This document shows positions 36,286 through 45,128 of a DNA stretch of 57,890 nucleotides, piece by piece. Position numbers and translations under genes: made by a program. This DNA is from a virus: the IMG/VR virus record IMGVR_UViG_3300020438_000041, positions 1 through 57,890 of that record; one strand, 5' to 3'. The notes under the pieces are model-generated. The model ran no database searches, had not been told where the DNA came from, and was given only the letters and a program-made list of their open reading frames with translations. Numbering within the stretch: the first letter of the stretch is position 1; the number at the start of each line of letters is the position of its first letter.

Positions 36286-36314
36286 AGTATAGCACAGTTG
36301 TCAAGTCAATTCAA
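36286..36314 (-). promoter_or_regulatory. Sigma-70-type promoter before the 62-aa gene
   Basis: TTGAAT (36309-36314), a 17-base spacer and TATACT (36286-36291) on the minus strand fit a host-type promoter. It overlaps the end of the spike-like gene, which would allow the 62-aa gene to be expressed early, apart from the late tail operon. Confidence 0.5.
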
Positions 36315-37208
36315 GAAAACTGTAGCTCCTGCAATAGTCACGTTAGCAGATGCTGTTATGGTTGCGTTAACACCTGCTGCCATAGTAATGGTACCAGCAC
36401 CTGCTGTATTGACAAGGTTACCTGCTGCCACGTTAGTCACCTTATTACCTACCGTAACAGTGGTGACATCATTACCTATCAAAATCTTTTCATCTCTACC
36501 TGTACCACCTGCAACACCTATCATACTTGCATATGCTGCTTTCTGACCAATCATAACAGGTAGTGGTGGTGCAGATATATTACCCATTACTTTAAGATTC
36601 TTTTTACCTGTAATCAACTCATACGAGTCACCAAGAACATTAGTTACCAAATGACCCTTACTTTTAATGTGAAAGGTACCTCTAGGATCTGTCATAGCTA
36701 ATGTTCTTTCACCGTGAATCTCATCGACAACAGGACCACTAACAGTACTCTTCTTCATATCTGTGTTCTCTTCTATCCTAGGGGTGTCTATAGCTAGTTT
36801 TGCCTTAGCACCTAGACCTATTGCTTGTCCAGCTTGTAACTCTATGTTCTTATCAGCTACAATCTTTATATTACCTGCGGAACCAATTTTAAAATCTCCC
36901 ATTGAATGAGCATTTACATCTCCATCAACCTTTAAGGATGCATCACCAACAATTTCTATGTCAGCGTCTTGGCGAATCTTAACCATCGCATCACCCCAGA
37001 CACTAACCTTCAATTTACCTGCATTTTTATTGTCAGCAGGTACCTTTACTGCACATATCTGAACGGATCCATCAGCATCTAGGAAGATATGATGTCCTTC
37101 CTTGTGCTTGAGGATCATATATGCGTCATCTATATGATCACATTCTTGTGTAATATGACCACTACCAGATACTCTAGTAGTAGTGTCAGTAATTTCTTGA
37201 TATGCCAT
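36306..37208 (-). CDS. Baseplate spike/needle-like protein (gp5 C-terminal type), 300 aa
   Basis: Residues 60-260 consist of short repeating beta units such as DADIEIVGDASLKVDGDV, GSAGNIKIVADKNIELQAG and AGVNATITASANVTIAGA. These resemble the triple-stranded beta-helix needle of T4 gp5 and VgrG spikes. The N-terminus has HIFLDADGSVQICAVKVP, found in similar phage spike proteins. There is no lysozyme domain and no PAAR tip motif. The gene is joined by TAATG to the OB-fold hub gene. It is probably the membrane-piercing needle as a separate subunit. Confidence 0.75.
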   Translation of the reverse strand: MAYQEITDTTTRVSGSGHITQECDHIDDAYMILKHKEGHHIFLDADGSVQICAVKVPADNKNAGKLKVSVWGDAMVKIRQDADIEIVGDASLKVDGDVNAHSMGDFKIGSAGNIKIVADKNIELQAGQAIGLGAKAKLAIDTPRIEENTDMKKSTVSGPVVDEIHGERTLAMTDPRGTFHIKSKGHLVTNVLGDSYELITGKKNLKVMGNISAPPLPVMIGQKAAYASMIGVAGGTGRDEKILIGNDVTTVTVGNKVTNVAAGNLVNTAGAGTITMAAGVNATITASANVTIAGATVFLN

Positions 37209-40200
37209 TAGGGACAGTCAACATAATTAGCAGGGTCAGCAGCAAGTCCCTGAAGAATAAGATTAGACTCCTCAGCAGGAACACACTGTAGATCAGCGAT
37301 TGCTCTTGCACCGAATCCATTGCTACCAAAGATTTCTATCTTAGGTATGTAAGGGTACTGCATATCCTTACGGATCAACTCAACACCAGTGACCCATCCT
37401 TGTGCACTTATTGTAGCACGTGCAATGCCAGATACACCATCAACTAGTACTCTAGGTGGTGCAGTATAGAACCCACCAACATTAGTGAGGAATATATTAA
37501 CTAACTGACAGACAGTGTTGGATGGTTTAGTCTGTCCAGTATATCCAAACCCACCATTGATAACTCTTACTCGTGATAGATAACCCTCACTGTTAAGAAT
37601 AGGTTCAACGTGAGCACCATAACCTACGTTACTCTCCAATGTAATGAATGGTTTAGCAATATATCTACGTCCAGATCTCTTAACTTCAATGTCAATGATA
37701 CTACCTCTATCAGGATCAATAATTGGGAAGTTAAACTCTGGGCTATCATCAGTAATAGGAATATCTGTTTCACCTTCTGCTGGTGTCTCTTGATCAAATG
37801 AAATGATAACAGTAGCTTGTGCACCGTACTCATCTATAGAAAAGATTAAATTCTCTTGATCCTCTATCGTATTATCTTCTAACACATTGATAACAATCTC
37901 TGCTTGATTATTTTCGACGTATAAGTTACCATTAAGAGGTTCTTTAATATCACTCGCAGTTATATTAGTACCAAAGATAGTGTATGCTAGTAGTTCTCCT
38001 TGATCAAAGTTAGTAGTAGTAATCTGATACTTGATAGAACCACCCTCTCTTACAGATGCTCTATCTGGTGTGATCGTAACAGTTCTACCAGAGGGATCAG
38101 CAACCTGTTGAATTGCATCTAGTACTGCAACACCCTTAGTTGTACTAAGATTATTCAACTCAATATATAATTGTTCTGCTACTTGATTACTATCTTCTAC
38201 GATACCATCATCAAGTAACTTAATAGTAACCTCTGCTTTCTTATCTCTAATAGTAAAGCTACGTTGTAGATCTGTCTCACCTGTAACCCAACTCTTTACA
38301 CCATTCTCTATCACATATTCTATGTCTCCATATGTAATACCAGTTGTTTCTCTTCCAATAGTATAGTTAATTACAGTATCATCAGAAACATTCTCTGTCT
38401 CAAGTTTAAATGTAACCTCTGATCCTTCATAGACTACCTCTTTATCACTAGTCAAATAATATACAGGATTAGTTGTTGAAATATTAGGTGTAGATGATAC
38501 TAAACCAACGTCAGGTACAGTTAGTGTTGGGATATCTTTAATAGCAAGAGGATCCTTGATCCATATACGTGCTACATCTTTGAGTACTTTACCACAACCA
38601 TCGTGTTGTATCTTCATAAAGAAATACTTAGATCCATCACGTACTCCATTGTTTAAAGTCTTAACTTCAATTATCTTTTCTGTCTCTCCAATACCAAATC
38701 CTATGTAACCATTAGTAGGGCAATAAGTTTCGGTAGCTTTAGCAGTTCCATCTTGTGTCCTATAGGTAAAGGAACTAGTAGTTGATGTGTCTCCTCCTCT
38801 AACGACCCTAACGTATGCTGGATCTCCTTCGTGCACCGCTTCAGTCTCAGGGATGTCTAATACTTTAAATGTTCTTGCATTACATATTGCTTTTGCAATG
38901 TCTTCGTAATCTATACCATTTATATCTCCGTCCACAAAATCACCATCACCTCCACCATTACCACTATCAGGCACTGTTGGACCCCAGATACCTACTTCAG
39001 TAGTGGGTTCTGGATCTGTAGTAGCATCACCACAATAAGAATCAATCGGGAGATGATTACCTTCTTCTAAATCTGCTAGTAATTCATCAAGAGTATTGAA
39101 CCCACCCTTTAATCCTTCGTAGCTACCTCTCTTTGAATCCTTTTTCTTAGGGTTAGCACACTTCTTCTTACCACTACAAGAGATGCCTAGCATCTTCATA
39201 ATACCTGCTAGTCCACCACCAATAACATCTAAAGCACCACCAATAGCTCCAAGTACTTTACCTATGCCACCGAATAAACTATTAATCATCCCTGTGATCT
39301 CATTAAGGATGTTACCAAAGATAGAATCAGTGAACCTCTTGACTTGACACATAGACCAGTTAACTATGTTGCCAACATATCCCATCAAGATATTCTCTGC
39401 AAACTTCTCCATCCTTCCACTGATATCCATAATAGAACAACCAATGCGTTCTAGCATTTGATTGAACCACTCAGTAACAGGTGTCAATATGCCAGGTAAA
39501 GGAGCAAGGATAGCCTTCATCAATGCTTTCACTGCCTTACGTAGCATTGCCATCATCTCACCAGCAATACGAGTCAGAGCAGCAGAGATAATCTTCTTTA
39601 CTCTACTAATATATCCATCAGCAACTGACTTGAGGTCAAATACTCTGCGATTAAACTTACTAACATAATATGATCCTATGTTACCATTAGTATGTTGTAG
39701 TGTAGCAAAGAACTCTGCCAAGACATTCTCTACTGCTGAAGATGGATTCTCTGGGCAATCAACTGACGCACGTGTAACTGTAAAGGTACCCTGAGGGTTA
39801 GCAACTGATGCCTCCTCCCTTAGACCGTTACCACTATCACTAGATTGATCTGTGCCTAATCGACCAAGAGGTAGGGTACCTCCATCAACACACTCAGTTA
39901 GTGATGGTACGTGGTTTGCAGGGTCAGGAATATTTCCTTCCTCTACGTTTGTAACAACCGTACCTTCTAAAGGTTTAACTTTCTCTCCTGTAGATTCAGC
40001 TTTCTCATCAGTTGCACAGGGAATACCTGTTTGTGCAACACCAACAACCAAACCTTTAGTAGTATCACCGCCAATAAACTTAACGATTACTCTATGTCCG
40101 TTCTTAAGGTTATGAGAGGAAGCTTGTGTAAAAACCCCACCCGAATGGGTGATAGGCATCATCACAGCAAACCAAGGTAGGTCTTCTGTGGGTGGTACAC

Positions 40201-40345
40201 CAATTCTATTCTCTCCTTCACCCTCGTACTCGTGCACGCCAACGACACGCACCTTAACCCTCTGTCCTTTCTTAGGGTCGGCGGTGTCTTCGACTATTCC
40301 TTCATAGAGATCGAAAGATTCTTTAGCAGTGGTTCTAATCGTCAT
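37208..40345 (-). CDS. gp5: Baseplate hub protein with gp5-type OB domain and Calx-beta repeats, 1045 aa
   Basis: Residues 1-110 (YEGIVEDTADPKKGQRVKVRVVG, PPTEDLPWFAVMMP, GHRVIVKFIGGDTTKGLVVG) match the OB-fold domain of T4 gp5 and related hub proteins. No lysozyme domain follows. Instead there is a long hydrophobic, Gly-zipper-like helical region (about 240-390) with a CSGKKKC motif, then about three Calx-beta-like domains (about 490-850; EGDPAYVRVVRGG, EGSEVTFKLETEN, EGGSIKYQITTTN). GSGY-type beta repeats follow at about 900-1030 (INGGFGYTG, NVGGFYTAPPRVLV). The protein sits between the spike and hub genes. The C-terminal repeats recur in gp53 and the giant fibre protein. Confidence 0.8.
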   Translation of the reverse strand: MTIRTTAKESFDLYEGIVEDTADPKKGQRVKVRVVGVHEYEGEGENRIGVPPTEDLPWFAVMMPITHSGGVFTQASSHNLKNGHRVIVKFIGGDTTKGLVVGVAQTGIPCATDEKAESTGEKVKPLEGTVVTNVEEGNIPDPANHVPSLTECVDGGTLPLGRLGTDQSSDSGNGLREEASVANPQGTFTVTRASVDCPENPSSAVENVLAEFFATLQHTNGNIGSYYVSKFNRRVFDLKSVADGYISRVKKIISAALTRIAGEMMAMLRKAVKALMKAILAPLPGILTPVTEWFNQMLERIGCSIMDISGRMEKFAENILMGYVGNIVNWSMCQVKRFTDSIFGNILNEITGMINSLFGGIGKVLGAIGGALDVIGGGLAGIMKMLGISCSGKKKCANPKKKDSKRGSYEGLKGGFNTLDELLADLEEGNHLPIDSYCGDATTDPEPTTEVGIWGPTVPDSGNGGGDGDFVDGDINGIDYEDIAKAICNARTFKVLDIPETEAVHEGDPAYVRVVRGGDTSTTSSFTYRTQDGTAKATETYCPTNGYIGFGIGETEKIIEVKTLNNGVRDGSKYFFMKIQHDGCGKVLKDVARIWIKDPLAIKDIPTLTVPDVGLVSSTPNISTTNPVYYLTSDKEVVYEGSEVTFKLETENVSDDTVINYTIGRETTGITYGDIEYVIENGVKSWVTGETDLQRSFTIRDKKAEVTIKLLDDGIVEDSNQVAEQLYIELNNLSTTKGVAVLDAIQQVADPSGRTVTITPDRASVREGGSIKYQITTTNFDQGELLAYTIFGTNITASDIKEPLNGNLYVENNQAEIVINVLEDNTIEDQENLIFSIDEYGAQATVIISFDQETPAEGETDIPITDDSPEFNFPIIDPDRGSIIDIEVKRSGRRYIAKPFITLESNVGYGAHVEPILNSEGYLSRVRVINGGFGYTGQTKPSNTVCQLVNIFLTNVGGFYTAPPRVLVDGVSGIARATISAQGWVTGVELIRKDMQYPYIPKIEIFGSNGFGARAIADLQCVPAEESNLILQGLAADPANYVDCP

Positions 40346-40562
40346 ATATTAAACACTCTGGTTCATCTGGATGCGTCTCACAAAAGAGTTCGATAGCATT
40401 CGGATCGTGATGATCACCTGCTACTATCTCATCGTGATGATGCTCTTCATACACTTCTAGTTCGTGTAATTCTTCTTTAATATGCCTACGTGCAGCAGGA
40501 CTAGTCTGGGGATCATCAAGGATCTCCTTATCCTTTTGGATATGTTCTTCTATAGATTTCAT
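40335..40562 (-). CDS. cp12: CP12-like Calvin-cycle inhibitor, 75 aa
   Basis: The C-terminus ELFCETHPDEPECLIYDD carries the CP12 signature: Cys61 and Cys70 spaced C-x8-C with Pro between and a YDD end, as in cyanobacterial CP12. CP12 binds GAPDH and phosphoribulokinase under oxidising conditions and shuts down the Calvin cycle. Cyanophages are known to carry it and thereby shift carbon to the pentose-phosphate route. The N-terminal Cys pair of host CP12 is absent here, and residues 30-40 (EELHELEVYEE) replace the AWD-VEEL helix. The gene overlaps the hub gene by 11 bases and sits within the tail operon. Confidence 0.85.
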   Translation of the reverse strand: MKSIEEHIQKDKEILDDPQTSPAARRHIKEELHELEVYEEHHHDEIVAGDHHDPNAIELFCETHPDEPECLIYDD

Positions 40563-40584
40563 AGAGTTTACCGTCCAGTAATAG

Positions 40585-40806
40585 TTATTTAGTTCCTAAT
40601 GTAGTGACTTCTACGTCTGATTGCTCAGTATTGTCAGTAGAATCATACGTATCCAACTTCATCTTGAGTTGTTCAAGCACCATAGCCAGTTGTCCATACA
40701 ACTTGACTCTCATATCTACATCCTCTTCTGTCTTGATCTTATCAAGGATACGATAGGCACCTTGAGTTAACTCAGGAGGATAGTTGTCTAGAAAAGATGT
40801 GTCCAT
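40585..40806 (-). CDS. Hypothetical protein, 73 aa
   Basis: An acidic, largely helical small protein (YRILDKIKTEEDVDMRVKLYGQLAMVLEQLKMKLDTYD) with a Ser/Thr/Asp-rich tail ending GTK. No family is recognised and no Cys or membrane segment is present. It starts at an ATG overlapping the upstream hub gene's stop as TAATG and is 22 bases before cp12. Being inside the hub cluster suggests a small assembly factor, but this is inference only. Confidence 0.65.
   Translation of the reverse strand: MDTSFLDNYPPELTQGAYRILDKIKTEEDVDMRVKLYGQLAMVLEQLKMKLDTYDSTDNTEQSDVEVTTLGTK
40586..40593 (-). promoter_or_regulatory. Candidate late promoter ACTAAATA
   Basis: ACTAAATA lies 24 bases upstream of the cp12 ATG and contains the TAA stop of the 73-aa gene. 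It is two bases from TATAAATA. It could give cp12 and the hub genes extra late expression. Confidence 0.3.
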
Positions 40807-42185
40807 TAGCAGTTTTTGTTTAGTGTATCTCTAACGAGTGTTAATGCGGAATAACATTCCTTTTTGGGTACCAGAGAATAGTACTGCCTCATCTTATAGA
40901 TGAGGTAGTGACCACTCAGTTCCTTGTCATAGCTATCGACATCTGTCTTAGCATCAGGTCGTGAGTCACGAAGATAAATTTTAACTTTATCACCTGCGTG
41001 TAGGAACTGGTTGCCAGGTATCGTCATATTACTCGTAGACATTAGCATTGTAGCATACCTAGCGTGATATTGCACGATTGTTTCTTCATCCCAATCTTGA
41101 AAGGTAGCAGACTGACTGTTCTCACCGTCTCCTAACTGACCTAACTTTGCTGGATCTTTTTTGTCGTGGAACTTCTCGTGACTTATCTCAAGCATAAATG
41201 TCTTAGCTGGAGTTTCACTCTCCATAAATTCTTCAACTATCTCAGATGATTCCCAAGGATCAGTACCAGGACTCCTCGCAATATGACCCCACTGATCCCA
41301 GTAGTCTCGGATGTCCCAAAATCTCTTACGATACTTCTTATCATCTAAACTATAAAGAATGATGTTGGCTTTAAAAACTCCATCATCACACATCTTCTTA
41401 CAGTTACCTCTCTTAGTAACCTCAAAATTACTAATGACTAATTGTGCTGGAATATCTACTGTTGATGCGTTATTACTTTCATAATATTCATACTCTGCGT
41501 CAGCACCACCGTGATTTCCTCCAACAGAAAGGAGACTGTCAATAGATTTAAAGTGCATATTATACGTATCTTTATTACCTACAAGACCTTTCTTAGTACC
41601 CCATAAAAAATATCCACACGTGTTGGCAGTCTTACCAGAAGAAGGTATAGACTGAGTTAATACTCGGTGAACAATATCAGTAGTTGATTTCTTCCCTTTC
41701 ATAAACTTGAAATTATTAAATGGTTCGTTACCATCAGTTACTATAGGAAGTGGATCTGTTTTACCCTTTGCATCTTCAAAAAGTTTGGTTAATACTTCCT
41801 TAGCAGTACCCTTAAGAGCCTTCTTATGATTATACGTACTAATCTTAACAGACTGAGGTGTTATCAATTGCAATGTGTATATCTTAGCACCATCAGCAGT
41901 CTTAGTCTCAATATTTTCAACCTGAAATACGTGTGCCCACTCATCAGCATCGGTGTGTGCTGTAGTCATTAAATTAATTTCTATACTATCTCCATCCCTA
42001 CAGTTCAGTTCAGTTTTCTGATCACTAAACACAATGGTTGCTGTAGGATTGAGACACTCTAAACTCTCATAGTAATTAAAATTTACCAGACCACCAGTAA
42101 TATCATAGGTCTTCTTATTTTTATGTGTTAATGTAACCTTATTGAGTTGCCAATCAAGAGCACCTCTGTTCTCTGTATCAGCCAT
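40806..42185 (-). CDS. Baseplate hub protein, gp27-like, 459 aa
   Basis: A structural hub protein. The N-terminal domain (TLTHKNKKTYDITGGLVNFNYYESLECLNPTATIVFSD, DGDSIEINLMTT) and the later LIYKMRQYYSLVPK have the beta-barrel pattern of phage hub proteins of the gp27/gpD class. It lies between the tape measure and the gp5-type protein, the place of gp27 in T4-like gene order. T4 gp27 has 391 residues, so 459 fits. No direct family motif proves it, so the gp27 label rests partly on position. It is followed by a TAATG overlap. Confidence 0.62.
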   Translation of the reverse strand: MADTENRGALDWQLNKVTLTHKNKKTYDITGGLVNFNYYESLECLNPTATIVFSDQKTELNCRDGDSIEINLMTTAHTDADEWAHVFQVENIETKTADGAKIYTLQLITPQSVKISTYNHKKALKGTAKEVLTKLFEDAKGKTDPLPIVTDGNEPFNNFKFMKGKKSTTDIVHRVLTQSIPSSGKTANTCGYFLWGTKKGLVGNKDTYNMHFKSIDSLLSVGGNHGGADAEYEYYESNNASTVDIPAQLVISNFEVTKRGNCKKMCDDGVFKANIILYSLDDKKYRKRFWDIRDYWDQWGHIARSPGTDPWESSEIVEEFMESETPAKTFMLEISHEKFHDKKDPAKLGQLGDGENSQSATFQDWDEETIVQYHARYATMLMSTSNMTIPGNQFLHAGDKVKIYLRDSRPDAKTDVDSYDKELSGHYLIYKMRQYYSLVPKKECYSALTLVRDTLNKNC

Positions 42186-42187
42186 AA

Positions 42188-44956
42188 TTATGCGTGTGTA
42201 AAGACCATTCCACCGTCAGTCACAGGGGAAGCAGTATCAAGTACAAATCCACGTGCAACAGGAGGTGTCTCAGTTAGACCACCTGTACCAGTACCAGTGG
42301 CATCACCACCTGTAACGGTAGTACCAGTTCCTGTAGCATTAGCTAATCGGTTGGCTAGCAACTGAGTTGAATCCGTACCAGCAGTGATCTGTCCACTTCT
42401 ATTTGTAGTAGTGGTGCCAGATACACTTGCAATATTCTGACCAGAGGAACTAGTACTAGTAGTAATATTACTAGCAGCCTTGACAAATGGATCATTCAAT
42501 CCATACCCAAAGTCTCTTGGGTCTTTAAGACTTGGACCACCACGTCCTACGTGTGCTTCAACACTACCAACCTCCCAATGTAAGTGTGGTGCACTAGAAG
42601 TACCTGTATTACCTAGGTTACCTACAAATTCTCCAGCAGGGAACATCTTACCGACTCCCAGTGGAGATTTCTGCTGCATATGACCATACAAATGAGTAAG
42701 GTTATCATCCTGAGTAGTAAAGGTAACGTAGTTACCATACCCTGCATCAAAACCATTACTAGTAATCTTAGCCTTATCAGGTAGGTACATAGGTTGTCCA
42801 CCTAAGTCACCCTTGAATCCTACGTCAATTCCTTGATGATTAGGTCTGTGTTGTGTCTTAAATCCAGACGTAAGTACAGGTGACATTTGGGATGCACTAA
42901 TGGTACCATTACCACCGTAACCACCACCCATACCATAAGCACCACCACCTTGACCAGTTGCTTCTCCACGTTCTCCTTTACCTTTTTCAGTTGGGAACGC
43001 AGTGTTAGTATTGTCAACGAAATTACTAATGTTACCTATAATATCACCACCTGCCATCTCACCTAGATTATTCTTCATCGCCTTCATCTGTTTGGCTCCA
43101 GGTACCCAATCAGGTACCAAATCTATTATTTTACTTACCATACTCGTCATACCTTTCACTACAGCTACTATAGCCTGAACTACTTTACCTATAATCTGTA
43201 CTGTCCATTGAATAGTCTTGAATACCGTCTGTAGTACTGGTACCAAAGTTTTAATCAATATCTTAGCAATGATACCAATAATTCTACCGATATTTTTTAA
43301 TGCTGTAATGAATCCACCTGAACCACCTTCTCCTCCAATACCAAAGGACTCAGCCACACTGTTCAATGCATTACCAATACCTGCTGTCATTTCATTCCAA
43401 GTATTCATCACAGGTCTGAAGGTCTCACCCCAATCAAATCCTTTAAAGACAGAACCAATACCCTCACCTAAGAACTTACCTAGGTTCTCACCTAACCAAG
43501 CACCAAGTGCAGCACCAATAGGACCAGCAACTGCGAAACCTAGTACAGTACCAGCACCAGCACCTAAACCAGCACCAGCAGACCTACTAATAATCTTATT
43601 CTTATCCTTACTTAAACTACCATCTGCGAGACCAGCTTGCACCTGCTCTTTTGACATATTATTTTCTGACATCAAGCGTGCCATCTCTTCATCGTTTGCT
43701 TCCATTGCACCGAAGCCAGCACTAAGAAATGATCCAAGTATAGGTACCTTACCAAGTCCAGCTCTGGCATTTTTTATCATACCACCAGTCTTTGATAATA
43801 CGTTACTAGTAGTAGATACACCACCACTAAGAGCACCTGGTGCACCTTTAATTAAACCACCTAGTCCTTGTAAACCCTTAGCAGAGAAGTTCTTCAAGGC
43901 AGGACCAATTCCTTTCAAGAAATTTCCAAAAGAAGATAGACCCTTAGTAAAAAACTGTGTAATAGTATTGAGATTGATACTCTTAATCGACTTGAGCAAA
44001 TTGTTCATCGACTTGAGTATACCTTGTATGGCAGTAGAAGCCTTACCAGGTAATGATTTTAATAGTTCTGGGATTCCTTGAACTGTTGCTCTTATATTCT
44101 GACCCGACCGTTGAGCAGGGTTACTAGCTAGTCGCAACTGTTCTGCTAGGTTGAACTTACCCATCCTAGGTAGTCCAGAAGTACCCTCAAGTAATGACTT
44201 ATTAGTTAATTGTGCTGGCGATAATTTACCTGTTAATCCACCAAAAAAATTACTAGTATTAGTTACTCCCGTACTGACAAAATTCTTTGCGTCACTTAAA
44301 CCTCGTGTTGCTCTGAATCCAAGTGGTAATCTAGGACCAGTAAATGGTGTGCCTAAACGTTGTCCAAAGTTTGTTACATCATCACCAAAATTTCTAATTA
44401 AACCACCAGCTCTAGTTTTACCTGCATCAAAGCCCCTTCTACCAATCTGTCCTTTTCTCCATATATTAGTCTTATCCCAGTCTTGCTTCCACATCTGGTT
44501 GAAACCCATCGTGGCTTGACGAGTATCAAACTGATTAAATTTAGGTGCGGAACTTAATACCTGACTCTGAAGTCTTCTTAGTATCTCAGGACCAAACAAT
44601 AAACCTAACAGTCCTAAGTTTCTTAAGTTAACTGCTGGTAGGTTAAACTTACCACTACCACCTGGACTACTACCACCTCTCTGACCTAACCTAAACCCAC
44701 CTTGCTCTTCAATCTTATTCTCTTGATCCTGCATCTTACGCAGGCTTATCATCTTCTTCTCTAATAGAAGACGTTGACCATCAACTTTTAATTGTTCCCG
44801 TTGAGTCCTAACCAAATCACTAAGCAAACTGTTAGTGATCATATGCTGCTTTAATTGAGCAGCAGCTATCGTCCCGTCTTTCTCGCTACTAAAGATAGCA
44901 GCTTTGATACGACTGGAGTCTCCAGATCCACCAAAAGTTTTAGTTATGTCAGCCAT
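42188..44956 (-). CDS. Tape measure/hub protein with M23 peptidase domain, 922 aa
   Basis: A long helical protein with a Gly-zipper stretch at about 460-510 (LGAGAGTVLGFAVAGPIGAALGAWLG) and hydrophobic helices at about 555-640 (IIGIIAKILIKTLVPVLQTVF, IDLVPDWVPGAKQM). Both are typical of tail tape measures that enter the host membrane. Residues about 695-830 form an M23 (LytM-type) endopeptidase: HQGIDV at about 707, HLYGHM and HLHWEV at about 791 supply the zinc-binding H-x3-D and HxH ligands. The gene follows gp26 and the small frameshift ORF, the usual place of a tape measure. It probably cuts peptidoglycan cross-links during DNA entry. Confidence 0.82.
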   Translation of the reverse strand: MADITKTFGGSGDSSRIKAAIFSSEKDGTIAAAQLKQHMITNSLLSDLVRTQREQLKVDGQRLLLEKKMISLRKMQDQENKIEEQGGFRLGQRGGSSPGGSGKFNLPAVNLRNLGLLGLLFGPEILRRLQSQVLSSAPKFNQFDTRQATMGFNQMWKQDWDKTNIWRKGQIGRRGFDAGKTRAGGLIRNFGDDVTNFGQRLGTPFTGPRLPLGFRATRGLSDAKNFVSTGVTNTSNFFGGLTGKLSPAQLTNKSLLEGTSGLPRMGKFNLAEQLRLASNPAQRSGQNIRATVQGIPELLKSLPGKASTAIQGILKSMNNLLKSIKSINLNTITQFFTKGLSSFGNFLKGIGPALKNFSAKGLQGLGGLIKGAPGALSGGVSTTSNVLSKTGGMIKNARAGLGKVPILGSFLSAGFGAMEANDEEMARLMSENNMSKEQVQAGLADGSLSKDKNKIISRSAGAGLGAGAGTVLGFAVAGPIGAALGAWLGENLGKFLGEGIGSVFKGFDWGETFRPVMNTWNEMTAGIGNALNSVAESFGIGGEGGSGGFITALKNIGRIIGIIAKILIKTLVPVLQTVFKTIQWTVQIIGKVVQAIVAVVKGMTSMVSKIIDLVPDWVPGAKQMKAMKNNLGEMAGGDIIGNISNFVDNTNTAFPTEKGKGERGEATGQGGGAYGMGGGYGGNGTISASQMSPVLTSGFKTQHRPNHQGIDVGFKGDLGGQPMYLPDKAKITSNGFDAGYGNYVTFTTQDDNLTHLYGHMQQKSPLGVGKMFPAGEFVGNLGNTGTSSAPHLHWEVGSVEAHVGRGGPSLKDPRDFGYGLNDPFVKAASNITTSTSSSGQNIASVSGTTTTNRSGQITAGTDSTQLLANRLANATGTGTTVTGGDATGTGTGGLTETPPVARGFVLDTASPVTDGGMVFTHA

Positions 44957-45128
44957 TAGATTGGTTCTGTTGTCTCAATTTTTCCTCTTCAAGATGTTGT
45001 ATTAATAGAGTCACATATATCTCTCGTTCCCAAGGAAGTAGATTCTCTAGTTCTGTTAGAGAATACTTATGATGTTGCATAAGAGAGAAGTTAGTCCTGA
45101 AATAGTTTTCAAGACTGTTATACGACAT
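44949..45128 (-). CDS. Small ORF downstream of gp26, candidate frameshift partner (tail chaperone C-terminus), 59 aa
   Basis: The protein (SLMQHHKYSLTELENLLPWEREIYVTLLIQHLEEE) is strongly helical with the ELE-LPW-REIYV pattern of the downstream half of G/GT-type tail chaperones. The ATG at 45128 overlaps the gp26 TGA; a GTG lies one codon earlier. No Shine-Dalgarno sequence precedes it. The frame continues upstream in the -1 register into the gp26 slippery site, so the main product may be a gp26 fusion. It overlaps the tape measure start by eight bases. By position it corresponds to the T4 gp51 slot. Confidence 0.78.
   Translation of the reverse strand: MSYNSLENYFRTNFSLMQHHKYSLTELENLLPWEREIYVTLLIQHLEEEKLRQQNQSNG

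Noticed and set aside
43218-44081. 287-aa + strand open frame
   Set aside because: It is the complement of the helical tape measure gene; its composition (Pro, Leu, Ile rich) is that expected from the antisense of an Ala/Gly/Lys-rich gene.
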